Shown here: in pieces, positions 46,498 through 57,937 of the stretch | Numbering within the stretch: the first letter of the stretch is position 1 | Layout: each line of letters begins with the position of its first letter | Notes under the pieces: model-generated | What the model was told of the DNA's origin: nothing | The model's database searches: none | What the model saw: the letters and a program-made list of their open reading frames with translations, nothing else | NCBI GenBank assembly: GCA_950054255.1 | Contig: CATLOR010000003.1 | Coordinates: forward strand, 57,816-121,815 | Source: an uncultured Rickettsiales bacterium | Lineage (GTDB): Bacteria; Pseudomonadota; Alphaproteobacteria; Micavibrionales; GCA-2720935 | Length of the DNA: 64,000 bases | Direction: 5' to 3' | Program-made: the position numbers and the translations under genes

Positions 46498-46647
46498 ATT
46501 TACGCTCGTTATTTGTGCAAAACGGTATAATTTCTGCGTTACCAACTGTTGATTTAGGATAAGATTTCACGTATAAAGTGGCGTATATGCTAAGGCATAT
46601 ATAAACATATAGATTTAACAGTATAGACAAAAGAAAATAGAGTTTAC

Positions 46648-48930
46648 ATGCCTCAAAACTTGAAAGATGCGGCGCTTGAGTATCATAGAAGAGCTCCTGC
46701 CGGCAAATTAACAATTTCCACAACAAAACCTATGGCGACGCAACGTGATTTATCACTCGCCTATTCCCCTGGTGTCGCAGCTCCTTGTGAAGAAATAGCT
46801 GCCAACCCTTTAACAGCCTATGACTATACAGCAAAAGGAAACCTTGTTGCTGTGATCTCAAACGGAACAGCCGTTTTGGGATTAGGTGATATTGGCGCCC
46901 TTGCCTCTAAACCTGTTATGGAGGGAAAATCAGCGCTTTTCAAAAAATTTGCCGCTATTGATTCGATTGATATCGAAATTGATGAAAAAGATATCGACAA
47001 ACTTGTTGATACAATTGCCTCTCTTGAGCCTACATTTGGTGGTATCAATTTAGAAGACATCAAAGCCCCAGAATGCTTCGAAGTTGAAGCACGCTTAAAA
47101 GAGCGTATGAATATTCCTGTTTTCCATGATGACCAACATGGAACTGCGATTATCGTATCCGCTGCCTTTTATAACTGGATCAAATTAACAGGACGTGATC
47201 TTTCAAAGATTAAGCTTGTTGCCTCTGGTGCTGGTGCGTCGGCACTTGCCTGTCTTGATCTTCTTGTTGACTTGGGACTACCGCGCGAAAACATTACTGT
47301 TTGCGATCGTCAAGGCGTGTTCCATGCAGACCGCGAAGATCTAGACAAAACACATCCTAAAAAAGCAAAATACGCTGTAAAAACAAACCACCGCACAATC
47401 TCTGAAGCATTAGAGAATGCAGATGTCTTCTTAGGCCTCTCTGCAGCAGGAGCGATTAACCAAGACGATATTAAAGGCATGGCCAATGAGCCATTAATGC
47501 TTACACTTGCAAATCCAACACCAGAAATTCTACCTGAAGAGGTAATGGAAGTGCGCCCAGATGCAACAATTGCAACAGGTCGTTCAGATTATCCAAACCA
47601 AGTAAATAACGTCTTGTGTTTCCCTTTCATCTTCCGTGGTGCATTAGATGTGAGTGCAACAACAATTAACGAAGAAATGAAAATCGCTTGTGTGAAAGCT
47701 CTCGCTGAAATCACAATGCAAGAAGCAACCGCAGAAGTTGCCTCTATTTACGGCGATAACAAACTGACATTCAGTAAAGATTACCTTATCCCGAAACCTT
47801 TTGACCCACGTCTTGTTGTTGAGCTCCCAATTGCGGTTGCTAAAGCGGCGATGGACAGTGGTGTTGCCAAGCGTCCCATAGAAAACTGGGAAGCTTATCG
47901 TCACACATTAGAGCGCAATGTTTTCCGCTCAGGGATGTTGATGCGCCCTGTTATGCAACAAGCGAAGAAAGATCCAAAGAAAATCTGTTTTGCAGAAGGT
48001 GAAGAAACAAATGTGTTACGCGCTGCACAAGTACTTGTTGATGAAAAATTGACGCACCCTGTGTTAATTGGCCGTGAAAAAGTCATCATGTCACGCATTG
48101 AAAAACTAGGGCTTCGCTTGCAAAAAGACGAAGACTTCACACTTGTCGACCCACAATCTGATCCTCGTTACCATGAATATTGGTCAACCTATTGGGACAT
48201 CATGGAGCGTAAGGGCGTGACCAAGTCAATTGCCAAAAACACACTCAGAACAAACCCAACAGTCATTGGGGCAATCATGGTGAAACGTGGTGAGGCTGAT
48301 GGCCTTATTTGTGGAACAGTTGGCCAATACCAAGACCATCGCAACGACATTGTAAGCATCTATGGCTTGCGTGATGATGTTTCTCATATCTCATCAATTA
48401 GCGGTATGATTACCAACAAAGGCACTTATTTTATTAGTGATGCCTACGCAAATGGCACCCCAACAGCGCAACAAATTTGTGAAGCAACCTTTATGGCGGC
48501 TGATATTGTTCGTGATTTTGGAATTATCCCGCGCGTTGCTTTGCTTTCACGCTCAAACTTTGGAAGCCGTCCAGGACCAAAGACATTTTTAATGCAAGAG
48601 GCATTGAAGCTCATCCTTGCAAAAAACCCTGACTTTGAAGTTGATGGTGAGATGCATGCAGATGCGGCACTGTGTAACGAGATTAGAGAAAATCTTGTTC
48701 CGAATTCTCGTTTAAAAGAGCCTGCAAACATTTTAATGATGCCCGATGGTGATAGTGCTAATATTTCATTTAACCTATTGAAAATGTTAAGCGACGGCTT
48801 ACCTTTAGGTCCTATATTGATGGGAACAACACTTCCTGCCAATATTGTTACCCCTTCTGTGACAGCACGTGGTCTTATTAACGTTGCCGCCTTAACCGTG
48901 ATCGAGGCTCAAAAACAAAGCAAAAAATAA
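46648..48930 (+). CDS. maeB: NADP-dependent malic enzyme with phosphotransacetylase-like domain
   Basis: 760 residues, the long hybrid form common in proteobacteria. The N-terminal half (about 1-430) is malic enzyme: SLAYSPGVAAPCEEI, GTAVLGLGDIGALASKPVMEGK, FHDDQHGTAIIVSAA and the NAD(P)-binding LVASGAGASALA. The C-terminal half resembles phosphate acetyltransferase (SRSNFGSRPGPKTFLMQEAL, VDGEMHADAALC), usually regulatory in such hybrids. It decarboxylates malate to pyruvate with NADPH formation and can feed ppdK. A small TATATGC/GCATATA hairpin (46584-46601) lies in the leader. Confidence 0.95.
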   Translation: MPQNLKDAALEYHRRAPAGKLTISTTKPMATQRDLSLAYSPGVAAPCEEIAANPLTAYDYTAKGNLVAVISNGTAVLGLGDIGALASKPVMEGKSALFKKFAAIDSIDIEIDEKDIDKLVDTIASLEPTFGGINLEDIKAPECFEVEARLKERMNIPVFHDDQHGTAIIVSAAFYNWIKLTGRDLSKIKLVASGAGASALACLDLLVDLGLPRENITVCDRQGVFHADREDLDKTHPKKAKYAVKTNHRTISEALENADVFLGLSAAGAINQDDIKGMANEPLMLTLANPTPEILPEEVMEVRPDATIATGRSDYPNQVNNVLCFPFIFRGALDVSATTINEEMKIACVKALAEITMQEATAEVASIYGDNKLTFSKDYLIPKPFDPRLVVELPIAVAKAAMDSGVAKRPIENWEAYRHTLERNVFRSGMLMRPVMQQAKKDPKKICFAEGEETNVLRAAQVLVDEKLTHPVLIGREKVIMSRIEKLGLRLQKDEDFTLVDPQSDPRYHEYWSTYWDIMERKGVTKSIAKNTLRTNPTVIGAIMVKRGEADGLICGTVGQYQDHRNDIVSIYGLRDDVSHISSISGMITNKGTYFISDAYANGTPTAQQICEATFMAADIVRDFGIIPRVALLSRSNFGSRPGPKTFLMQEALKLILAKNPDFEVDGEMHADAALCNEIRENLVPNSRLKEPANILMMPDGDSANISFNLLKMLSDGLPLGPILMGTTLPANIVTPSVTARGLINVAALTVIEAQKQSKK

Positions 48931-48945
48931 AGATGGGATAATCTC

Positions 48946-50331
48946 ATGAACGAACAAAGAGTTGAAGACGAAAGACAAGAAGAGCTAGCCTTTACGCTCG
49001 ATGATATTGTTTCACAACTCCTTGTTCATGTTGAAGAAGAAGATCTTTCTGCGCTTAAGGCAACATTCCTAGGTCTAAGTGCTACTGACCAAGCAGATGT
49101 TATTGAGAAATTAGATGCCGAACGTCGTACGCTTATTATTGAGCAATGTTATGATGATTTGAGCTCGGCTGTCTTTTCTGAATTAAGTAGCGATGTTAAA
49201 GATCTCCTTCTTGTTCAATTAACGCCTCAGCAAATTGCTGAGATTTTATCAGATCTTGAAAGTGACGATGCCTTAGATCTTATTGAAACATTGGATCCAG
49301 AGTTTCAACAAGCCATCTTAAGACAGTTATCATCTACAATGCGTGCGGCCGTTGAAGAATCACTCTCTTTCCCAGAGGAAAGTGCGGGTCGCTTAATGCA
49401 ACGTGAGATCGTTGCTATCCCAGAATTTTGGAGCGTTGGACAAGCACTTGATTACTTAAAAACAGCATCAGACCATCTACCTGAAACATTTCATTCTGTC
49501 TACACAGTTGATCCAAGACATCATATCCGTGGAGAGGTTATATTAAGTCAACTCCTTTCAGAAAAAAGAGACACTGTTATCCAGTCGCTTCAAAATGAAG
49601 ATATTTTTAAAATTGAAGCCGAAACAGACCAAGAAGACGTTGCACGCCTCTTTAATAAAGAACACTTATTTAGCACGCCTGTAATCGACGAAAATAAGCG
49701 CCTCATTGGTGTTATTACAGCCGATGATATTATGCATGTTATCGAAGAAGAGGCAGAAGAAGATATCTTAAAACTTGGTGGGGTTTCTGGCGCGTCTGAT
49801 ATTTACAAAGATATTATAAGTAAAACAAAATCACGTTTCTCATGGCTTGCTATTAATCTCTTAACAGCTATTTTAGCCTCCGTTGTCATTAATATGTTCC
49901 AAGCCACAATAGAACAAATTGTTGCCCTCGCTGTTTTAATGCCCATCGTTGCCTCAATGGGAGGAAATGCTGGCACACAAACACTTACAATTGCCGTGCG
50001 TGCTTTGGCCACTAAAGAAATGAGTAATGCAAATGTGTGGCGTTTCATTATGAAAGAAACAGCTGTGGGATTTTTAAACGGTGTTTTATTCGCTATTCTT
50101 GTCGGTCTTGTGACATGGTTCTGGTTTAGCTCTTCTATCCTAGGCCTTGTGATTGCCCTTGCCATGATCGTTAATATGCTTGTTGCTGGAATTTTTGGAA
50201 TTTCAATCCCTGTCTTACTGGATAAAACAAGCATTGACCCCGCCCTCGCCTCTGGTGTTTTCTTAACAACCGTCACAGATGTGATTGGTTTTTTCTCATT
50301 CCTAGGGCTTGCATCCATTATTCTTCTTTAA
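48946..50331 (+). CDS. mgtE: Magnesium transporter MgtE
   Basis: 461 residues, full length. Order of parts: acidic N-domain of helical repeats (about 20-135), two CBS domains (about 140-265; ending VITADDIMHVIEEEAEEDIL), a plug helix, and five transmembrane helices at the C-terminus (from SRFSWLAINLLTAILASVVI). The pore signature PIVASMGGNAGTQTLTIAVRAL is present. The cytoplasmic part senses Mg2+ and gates the channel. It follows maeB by 15 bases on the same strand. Confidence 0.96.
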   Translation: MNEQRVEDERQEELAFTLDDIVSQLLVHVEEEDLSALKATFLGLSATDQADVIEKLDAERRTLIIEQCYDDLSSAVFSELSSDVKDLLLVQLTPQQIAEILSDLESDDALDLIETLDPEFQQAILRQLSSTMRAAVEESLSFPEESAGRLMQREIVAIPEFWSVGQALDYLKTASDHLPETFHSVYTVDPRHHIRGEVILSQLLSEKRDTVIQSLQNEDIFKIEAETDQEDVARLFNKEHLFSTPVIDENKRLIGVITADDIMHVIEEEAEEDILKLGGVSGASDIYKDIISKTKSRFSWLAINLLTAILASVVINMFQATIEQIVALAVLMPIVASMGGNAGTQTLTIAVRALATKEMSNANVWRFIMKETAVGFLNGVLFAILVGLVTWFWFSSSILGLVIALAMIVNMLVAGIFGISIPVLLDKTSIDPALASGVFLTTVTDVIGFFSFLGLASIILL

Positions 50332-50416
50332 AGTTAAGATAGAAACCCCTCTTTTTTTCTGCTAAATTAAAAACGCATTATTTCAATAAATACAACAAAA
50401 TAGAGGCTATATAGGC

Positions 50417-51580
50417 ATGGAATTCCCTCAACTCAATCTTAATCTGGGCGAAACGGCTGAACTTTTGAGAGATAGCGTTCGCCAATTTTCAGAGAATGAA
50501 ATCGCGCCACGCGCAACAGAAATTGATGAAAACAATACCTTTCCAAATGACCTGTGGAAAAAAATGGGGGATTTAGGATTATTAGGGATTACTGTTGAAG
50601 AAACATATGGTGGCTCTGGTATGGGCTATACAGAACATATGATTGCAATGGAAGAAATAAGCCGCGCTAGCGCAAGTGTTGGCTTAAGCTATGGCGCACA
50701 CTCAAATTTATGTGTGAACCAAATTAAATTGAATGGAACAGAAGAACAAAAACAAAAATATCTTCCTAAACTTTGTTCTGGCGAACATGTCGGTGCGCTT
50801 GCTATGTCTGAAGCGGGGTCTGGCTCTGATGTTGTCTCCATGACATTACGCGCCGTCAAAGATGGTGATCACTATATTTTAAATGGGAATAAAATGTGGA
50901 TCACAAATGGTCCTGATGCCGACACACTTGTTGTTTATGCGAAAACAGATATGGCAGCGAAATCAAAAGGCATTACAGCCTTTATCATTGAAAAAGGCAT
51001 GGACGGTTTTTCGACAGCGCAAAAACTAGATAAACTAGGGATGCGTGGCTCAAACACCTGCGAACTCGTTTTTCAAGATTGTAGAGTTCATGAAAGTCAA
51101 ATTCTAGGAGCCCTCAACAAAGGCGTGAATGTCCTAATGAGCGGGCTTGATTATGAGCGTTGTGTACTCTCTGCGGGACCTTTAGGGATTATGCGCGCCT
51201 GTTTAGACGTCGTACTTCCTTATATACATGAACGCAAACAATTTGATACTGCTATTGGGGAGTTTCAGCTTATGCAGGGAAAAGTTGCGGATATGTATGT
51301 TGCCTACTCAACAACAAAATCCTATATCTATAATGTGGCACAAGCTTGTGATAGAGGCGAAGTCACCAGAAAAGATGCCGCTGGTGCAATTTTATATGCA
51401 GCAGAGCAAGCAACACAAATGGCCTTGCAAGCAATCCAAACACTTGGTGGTAACGGTTATATAAATGAATATCCAACAGGCCGTTTATTACGAGATGCTA
51501 AACTCTATGAAATTGGTGCGGGCACATCAGAAATCAGGCGTATGCTTATAGGCCGCGAACTTTTTAAAGAAACAGCATAA
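50417..51580 (+). CDS. ivd: Isovaleryl-CoA dehydrogenase
   Basis: 387 residues. FAD-dependent acyl-CoA dehydrogenase of leucine breakdown. [14 protein letters not shown] and [18 protein letters not shown] are the FAD/substrate motifs. The catalytic glutamate of the isovaleryl type is E247 in [20 protein letters not shown], a position distinct from short- and medium-chain enzymes. [17 protein letters not shown] closes the protein. The thiolase gene follows in the same direction; methylcrotonyl-CoA carboxylase genes are not in the window. Confidence 0.88.
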   Translation: MEFPQLNLNLGETAELLRDSVRQFSENEIAPRATEIDENNTFPNDLWKKMGDLGLLGITVEETYGGSGMGYTEHMIAMEEISRASASVGLSYGAHSNLCVNQIKLNGTEEQKQKYLPKLCSGEHVGALAMSEAGSGSDVVSMTLRAVKDGDHYILNGNKMWITNGPDADTLVVYAKTDMAAKSKGITAFIIEKGMDGFSTAQKLDKLGMRGSNTCELVFQDCRVHESQILGALNKGVNVLMSGLDYERCVLSAGPLGIMRACLDVVLPYIHERKQFDTAIGEFQLMQGKVADMYVAYSTTKSYIYNVAQACDRGEVTRKDAAGAILYAAEQATQMALQAIQTLGGNGYINEYPTGRLLRDAKLYEIGAGTSEIRRMLIGRELFKETA

Positions 51581-51602
51581 CCCTTTAATATAAGGATATA
51601 AA

Positions 51603-52790
51603 ATGGAAAAAGACCCTATTGTAATTTGTTCAGCAACACGCACACCGATTGGTGCTTTCCAGGGCGTTTTCTCCCCTCTTAGCGCAAGTGATTTGGGCGC
51701 AGTGACTGTAAAAGAAACAGTCAACCGTGCTAAAATCGACCCAAGCGCTATCGATGAATGTTATATGGGATGTGTTCTCCCTGCAGGTCAAGGTCAAGCA
51801 CCTGCGCGCCAAGCAGCCATTAAAGGTGGCGTACCTGAAAGTGTTCCCTGTACAACATTAAACAAAATGTGTGGCTCGGGTATGAAAGCTGTCATGATGG
51901 CTTATGATTCTATCGCCGCGGGGACAAATAACATTGTTTTAGCTGGCGGTATTGAAAGCATGACAAATGCGCCATACATATTAGAGAAAGCACGCCAAGG
52001 CTACCGCATGGGACATGGAAGCATTAAAGACCATATGTTCCATGATGGTTTAGAAGATGCTTATGACAAAGGAAAGCTTATGGGCTATTTTGCAGATCAA
52101 ATAGCGTCTCAAGAATCGATTAGCCGTGAAGAACAGGATGCCTTTGCACTTCAATCCTTAGAACGCGCGGTTGCCGCTACTCAAAACGGCTACTTTACCG
52201 AAGAAATAGCCCCTGTTGAGATCAAAACACGCAAAGAAACAATTCGCGTTATCGATGATGAAACACCAACGAAGGTCAAAGCAGAAAAAATACCACAATT
52301 AAAGCCTGCCTTCACGGAAGATGGGAGTGTCACAGCGGCAAACGCAAGTTCTATCTCTGATGGAGCAAGCAGTATTATCTTAGCCAGAAAATCAATTGCA
52401 GAAACACTTGGCATGCCTATCTTAGCTATTATTCATGGGCATAGTTCATTCGCACGCAAACCATCTGAATTTTGCCTTGCCCCTATTGGTGCTATGGAAA
52501 AATTAAAAGAAAAAGTAGGTTGGGGCTATGATGATGTTGATTTATTTGAAATCAATGAAGCTTTTGCAATGGTTACATTGGCTGCGATTAAACAATTAAA
52601 CATTCCTGAAGGAAAAGTGAATATCCATGGTGGCGCTTGTGCATTAGGACACCCTGTTGGCGCAACAGGCGCCCGCATCATAACAACACTGATCTATGCC
52701 TTAAAACGCCTTGGAAAGAAAAAAGGGGTTGCCTCTTTATGTATTGGTGGTGGCGAAGCAACGGCTATGGCCCTAGAGATTGTCGAGTAA
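51603..52790 (+). CDS. Acetyl-CoA C-acetyltransferase (thiolase)
   Basis: 395 residues. Biosynthetic-type thiolase, interconverting two acetyl-CoA with acetoacetyl-CoA + CoA. The acyl-accepting C90 is in TTLNKMCGSGMKAVMMA, H350 in CALGHPVGATGARI, and the second catalytic C380 in ASLCIGGGEATAM. AAGGAT precedes the ATG. It is 22 bp after ivd and 3 bp before the LysR gene, so all three are likely co-transcribed; with IVD it suits the end of leucine or ketone-body metabolism. Confidence 0.92.
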   Translation: MEKDPIVICSATRTPIGAFQGVFSPLSASDLGAVTVKETVNRAKIDPSAIDECYMGCVLPAGQGQAPARQAAIKGGVPESVPCTTLNKMCGSGMKAVMMAYDSIAAGTNNIVLAGGIESMTNAPYILEKARQGYRMGHGSIKDHMFHDGLEDAYDKGKLMGYFADQIASQESISREEQDAFALQSLERAVAATQNGYFTEEIAPVEIKTRKETIRVIDDETPTKVKAEKIPQLKPAFTEDGSVTAANASSISDGASSIILARKSIAETLGMPILAIIHGHSSFARKPSEFCLAPIGAMEKLKEKVGWGYDDVDLFEINEAFAMVTLAAIKQLNIPEGKVNIHGGACALGHPVGATGARIITTLIYALKRLGKKKGVASLCIGGGEATAMALEIVE

Positions 52791-52793
52791 AAA

Positions 52794-53684
52794 ATGGATT
52801 GGGATAAACTACGTATTTTTCATGTTGTATCAGAAACAGGAAGCCTAACGCTTGCTGGAAAAAACCTAGGGTTATCACAATCCTCTATTAGTCGTCATAT
52901 TACCTCTCTAGAAGAAAGCTTACATACCACCCTTTTTCATCGTCATTCACGTGGGCTAGCCCTCACTGAACAGGGAGAATATCTTTATAGAACAACACGT
53001 GATGTCGTCACTAAACTCTCCGCAGCTCAGACGCATCTCACTCATATGCAAGAAGGCCTTGCGGGTCCTTTAACAGTAACCGCAACTCATTTTTTCGGGT
53101 CTTCATGGCTTGCAGAATCTGTCAGTGATTTCATAAAAGAAAACCCACAAATTCAAGTAAATTTAAAATTTGATAATGAAGAATTGGATTTATCCATGCG
53201 TGAAGCAGATATTGCCATTCGCATGTACCAGCCAACGCAAATGGATGTTATTCAACGCCATTTCGTACAATTTAACTTTCATCTTTATGCAAGTAAGAAC
53301 TATCTTGCCAAAAATGCGCCTTTGGAAACAATTGATGATCTAAAAAAACATCACATCATTGCCTACACAGAAGACTTTCTGGGTCCTTTCCAAGATGACA
53401 ATTGGATTTTAAGGCTCTCACAAATCGATCCGGACACACATTTAAGGCTCACCAAAACAACGAATCTTACGGCTTCGTTTAAATTAGCGCTTCAAGATGT
53501 AGGGGTAACTTGCCTGCCTGACTATCTTGCAGCACCTCATCCTGACCTCATTCAGCTTTTACCTACAATACAACGTCCCGCTGTAGACTGTTATTTATGT
53601 TACCCCGAAGAAATCAAGGGTCACCAACGAGTGAAAGCCTTTACAAAATACATTATTGAGCGCTCTAAACAGACCAATTTCTAA
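52794..53684 (+). CDS. LysR-family regulator, LsrB/VtlR-like
   Basis: 296 residues. N-terminal winged helix (WDKLRIFHVVSETGSLTLAG, then LSQSSISRHITSLEESL), linker FHRHSRGLALTEQGEYLYRT and a C-terminal effector domain (LDLSMREADIAIRMYQPTQ, LPDYLAAPHPDLIQLLP, YPEEIKGHQRVKAFTKYI). From memory these segments closely match LsrB of Sinorhizobium and VtlR of Brucella/Agrobacterium, which control stress and envelope functions and the AbcR small RNAs; this is recall, not a search. It ends with its own terminator, and a candidate small RNA lies just downstream. Confidence 0.85.
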   Translation: MDWDKLRIFHVVSETGSLTLAGKNLGLSQSSISRHITSLEESLHTTLFHRHSRGLALTEQGEYLYRTTRDVVTKLSAAQTHLTHMQEGLAGPLTVTATHFFGSSWLAESVSDFIKENPQIQVNLKFDNEELDLSMREADIAIRMYQPTQMDVIQRHFVQFNFHLYASKNYLAKNAPLETIDDLKKHHIIAYTEDFLGPFQDDNWILRLSQIDPDTHLRLTKTTNLTASFKLALQDVGVTCLPDYLAAPHPDLIQLLPTIQRPAVDCYLCYPEEIKGHQRVKAFTKYIIERSKQTNF

Positions 53685-53691
53685 TTTTTCT

Positions 53692-53721
53692 TGCTATGCA
53701 CTTTATGCATAGCACTTTTTT
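53692..53721 (+). terminator. Intrinsic terminator of the ivd-thiolase-lysR unit
   Basis: TGCTATGCA (53692-53700) pairs perfectly with TGCATAGCA (53706-53714) around a 5-base loop, followed by CTTTTTT. Confidence 0.85.
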
Positions 53722-53732
53722 AAAAAAAACCT

Positions 53733-53761
53733 TTTACATTCGCAAAAAAAACACCTATATT
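53733..53761 (+). promoter_or_regulatory. Candidate sigma-70 promoter of the small RNA
   Basis: TTTACA at 53733-53738, a 17-base spacer and TATATT at 53756-53761. The expected start of transcription is near 53767-53769. The AT tract T6A8 (53716-53729) lies immediately upstream. Confidence 0.6.
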
Positions 53762-53767
53762 CCCGAT

Positions 53768-53879
53768 CAAGCATCTAGCGATGCTTACCAGGGCGATCTC
53801 ATATTATCGTCCTTCGTCATACCATGACGTAAAGCCTCCCTGTTCAACTTAACCGGACGTTTTCGTCCGGTTTTTTTTT
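53768..53879 (+). ncRNA. Structured small RNA, inferred AbcR-like
   Basis: About 112 nt with no plausible reading frame. Visible structure: hairpin 1 AAGCATC-TAGC-GATGCTT (53769-53786); hairpin 2 AGGGCGAT/ATCGTCCT (53790-53813, one G-U pair) with an 8-base loop; hairpin 3 CGTCA-TACCA-TGACG (53815-53829); an unpaired stretch with CCTCCCT (53835-53841), complementary to Shine-Dalgarno sequences; then a strong terminator stem. It has its own promoter and lies directly downstream of the LsrB/VtlR-like regulator. In Rhizobiales, VtlR-type regulators control AbcR RNAs, which block ABC-transporter mRNAs through anti-SD motifs; assignment to that family is inference. It is not SRP RNA, because the conserved GGAA apical domain is absent. 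Confidence 0.7.
53851..53879 (+). terminator. Intrinsic terminator of the small RNA
   Basis: AACCGGACG (53851-53859) pairs perfectly with CGTCCGGTT (53864-53872) around TTTT, followed by a run of T to 53879. Among the strongest terminators in the window. Confidence 0.92.
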
Positions 53880-54142
53880 GCCTTTTTCAAAACAAACCAC
53901 TTATATTGTGCGCCGCACCATCAGCCCTTCTCTTTGTTGTGACAAAAACACGCCTATATGCATTTCTGAAGTAATATTTTCCGAAATATTAAAATTAAAT
54001 TTCAATAAAACCCCCATATGAAATCATCTTGTTATGCGGTTTCTCTTTTCTTTCTCAAAAAAAATTGCTAGAGTTGAGATATAGCAACAAAAAAAGAATC
54101 AAAAATAATAAAAATAATAAGAATAGGGAAAAAACAAAGCTC
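53880..54142. other. AT-rich spacer between the small RNA and the patatin gene
   Basis: 263 bp. The patatin frame is open leftwards to 54029 but begins there with a TTG and an Asn/Lys-rich stretch that does not look like the family. I see no clear promoter or ribosome-binding site and no other element. Confidence 0.4.
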
Positions 54143-55507
54143 GTGGACAATCAAGAAAATCTGTCTCAGAAAAAGAAAAAGACAATTATTGTCATTTCTG
54201 GAGACGGTGGTGGCATGAAAGGAATCATCCCTCTCACGATCCTTTCAGAAATAGCAAAAAGAACAAAACATCATGCATCAGACTATGCTTATTTATTTGT
54301 CGGATGCTCAACCAGCACAATTGGAACGAGTGGTCTTATCGTCCCTGATGACAAAGATAAAGACAAGCCAGCTTTCTCAGAAAACAATGTGCGTGGCTTT
54401 TATTTCCAAGATGGTCCGATCATCTTTCCCAGCAACCAGTTTAATTGGACAGAAAATCAAAAAAGATTCATATTAGATGATGATTTAAAACCAACAAAGA
54501 ACTCGCTCTTTCATTTCTTGTTAAAAGGCTCTGTTTATGATGACAGAAATCTAAGTGCTGTGTTACGCAAACGCTTTGGCAATATGAAAGCCAAAGAGTG
54601 CATTAAGCCTTTTATCTTCCCAACAACAGATTTTAAAAAAGGCGAAACGATTTGGCTTACAAACAGTTATGAACTATCTAAAGCCAATGAAGATGCTTAT
54701 TATGTCCCAGAGATGAAAATGGCTGATATTATTGAAGCCTGTGTCCGCCCTAATTTCTTTTTCAAATACAGAGAAATGGAAATTGAATATCAAACACTTG
54801 ACGATAATGGCGATACAAAAAATCATACAAAGACAATCATTCCAACGGACGGGTCATATTTTGCAGGCTCTCCTGAAGCCTATGCTTATCATTACGCAAA
54901 AACACTTCTTGCCGCAGAAGGATATGAAGAAGATGAATATAGACTTGTTGTCCTAAGTTTAGGAACAGGGCAACAAGCTATCAGCCACACTACAGCAGAA
55001 CTGAATGGTGAAGTAGGTTTTTGGAAACGTACATTCAAAGGACTTGCTCAATTTAACGCATTAGCGACTTCGGCTGATCTAGCTCTTACCCTACAATTTA
55101 GAGCACGCGCAGCAGAACTACGTACAAGCATGTGGCGAAATGGTGACCTTCTCTTTAAATTTGATGCCCCAATTGATAAAGAGAATCCCAATCACCCTGA
55201 CCAAAGTTTTACCAACGCCTCTAGAAAGAACTTAAATAAGCTCGTTGATTTCGCTCATAAAGATGTTATTGAAGCCAACCAAGAAGAGTTAGATACATTT
55301 ATTGAAGTAATTGAAAGATCAATGCGAGGAGAAGGCATTGAAGACATTGCTAAAAAACGTCTTAAAAAGAATTACAAACCATTAAGAAAGCCACGTACAG
55401 AATCTCGCTGGTCTTCTATAAAGTCATTCTTTGGTCATTCAGCGAGCAATGATAATAACACTCAAAAATCGCCTGTAAAAAAGAAAAAAGACCCCCGTCC
55501 AGCATAA
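54143..55507 (+). CDS. Patatin-like phospholipase with altered nucleophile motif
   Basis: 454 residues from GTG 54143, the best start because the patatin core begins at once; there is no in-frame ATG before the core, and the ribosome-binding site is poor. The oxyanion loop is VISGDGGGMKGIIPL. The nucleophile elbow reads VGCSTSTIG, i.e. G-x-S-x-S instead of G-x-S-x-G, with S56. The catalytic Asp is D236 in IIPTDGSYFAGSP, so the Ser-Asp dyad is kept. Patatins hydrolyse acyl groups from phospholipids. No signal peptide. The C-terminus is basic (KSPVKKKKDPRP). Possible roles include membrane lipid turnover or an effector; nothing nearby decides. Confidence 0.72.
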   Translation: MDNQENLSQKKKKTIIVISGDGGGMKGIIPLTILSEIAKRTKHHASDYAYLFVGCSTSTIGTSGLIVPDDKDKDKPAFSENNVRGFYFQDGPIIFPSNQFNWTENQKRFILDDDLKPTKNSLFHFLLKGSVYDDRNLSAVLRKRFGNMKAKECIKPFIFPTTDFKKGETIWLTNSYELSKANEDAYYVPEMKMADIIEACVRPNFFFKYREMEIEYQTLDDNGDTKNHTKTIIPTDGSYFAGSPEAYAYHYAKTLLAAEGYEEDEYRLVVLSLGTGQQAISHTTAELNGEVGFWKRTFKGLAQFNALATSADLALTLQFRARAAELRTSMWRNGDLLFKFDAPIDKENPNHPDQSFTNASRKNLNKLVDFAHKDVIEANQEELDTFIEVIERSMRGEGIEDIAKKRLKKNYKPLRKPRTESRWSSIKSFFGHSASNDNNTQKSPVKKKKDPRPA

Positions 55508-55538
55508 AAAAAAGCCCTCATTATTGAGGGCCTTTTTT
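55506..55538. terminator. Bidirectional intrinsic terminator
   Basis: GCCCTCA (55514-55520) and TGAGGGC (55525-55531) form a stem flanked by an A-run on the left and a T-run on the right, so it can end both the patatin gene (+) and the aminotransferase gene (-). Confidence 0.85.
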
Positions 55539-55553
55539 ATGATCCAATCAGAA

Positions 55554-57859
<2,306 letters not shown>

Positions 57860-57937
57860 ATCTTCCCCTCCATTAATTCTGCAAATCATTCCTTAAGAAG
57901 ACTAAATGGCCTCGCCCTAAAAATAAAGGGCTTTTTG

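Noticed and set aside
53760..53880. SRP RNA or 6S RNA as identity of the small RNA
   Set aside because: The conserved SRP GGAA apical domain is missing, and the molecule is too short and too branched for the long 6S hairpin.
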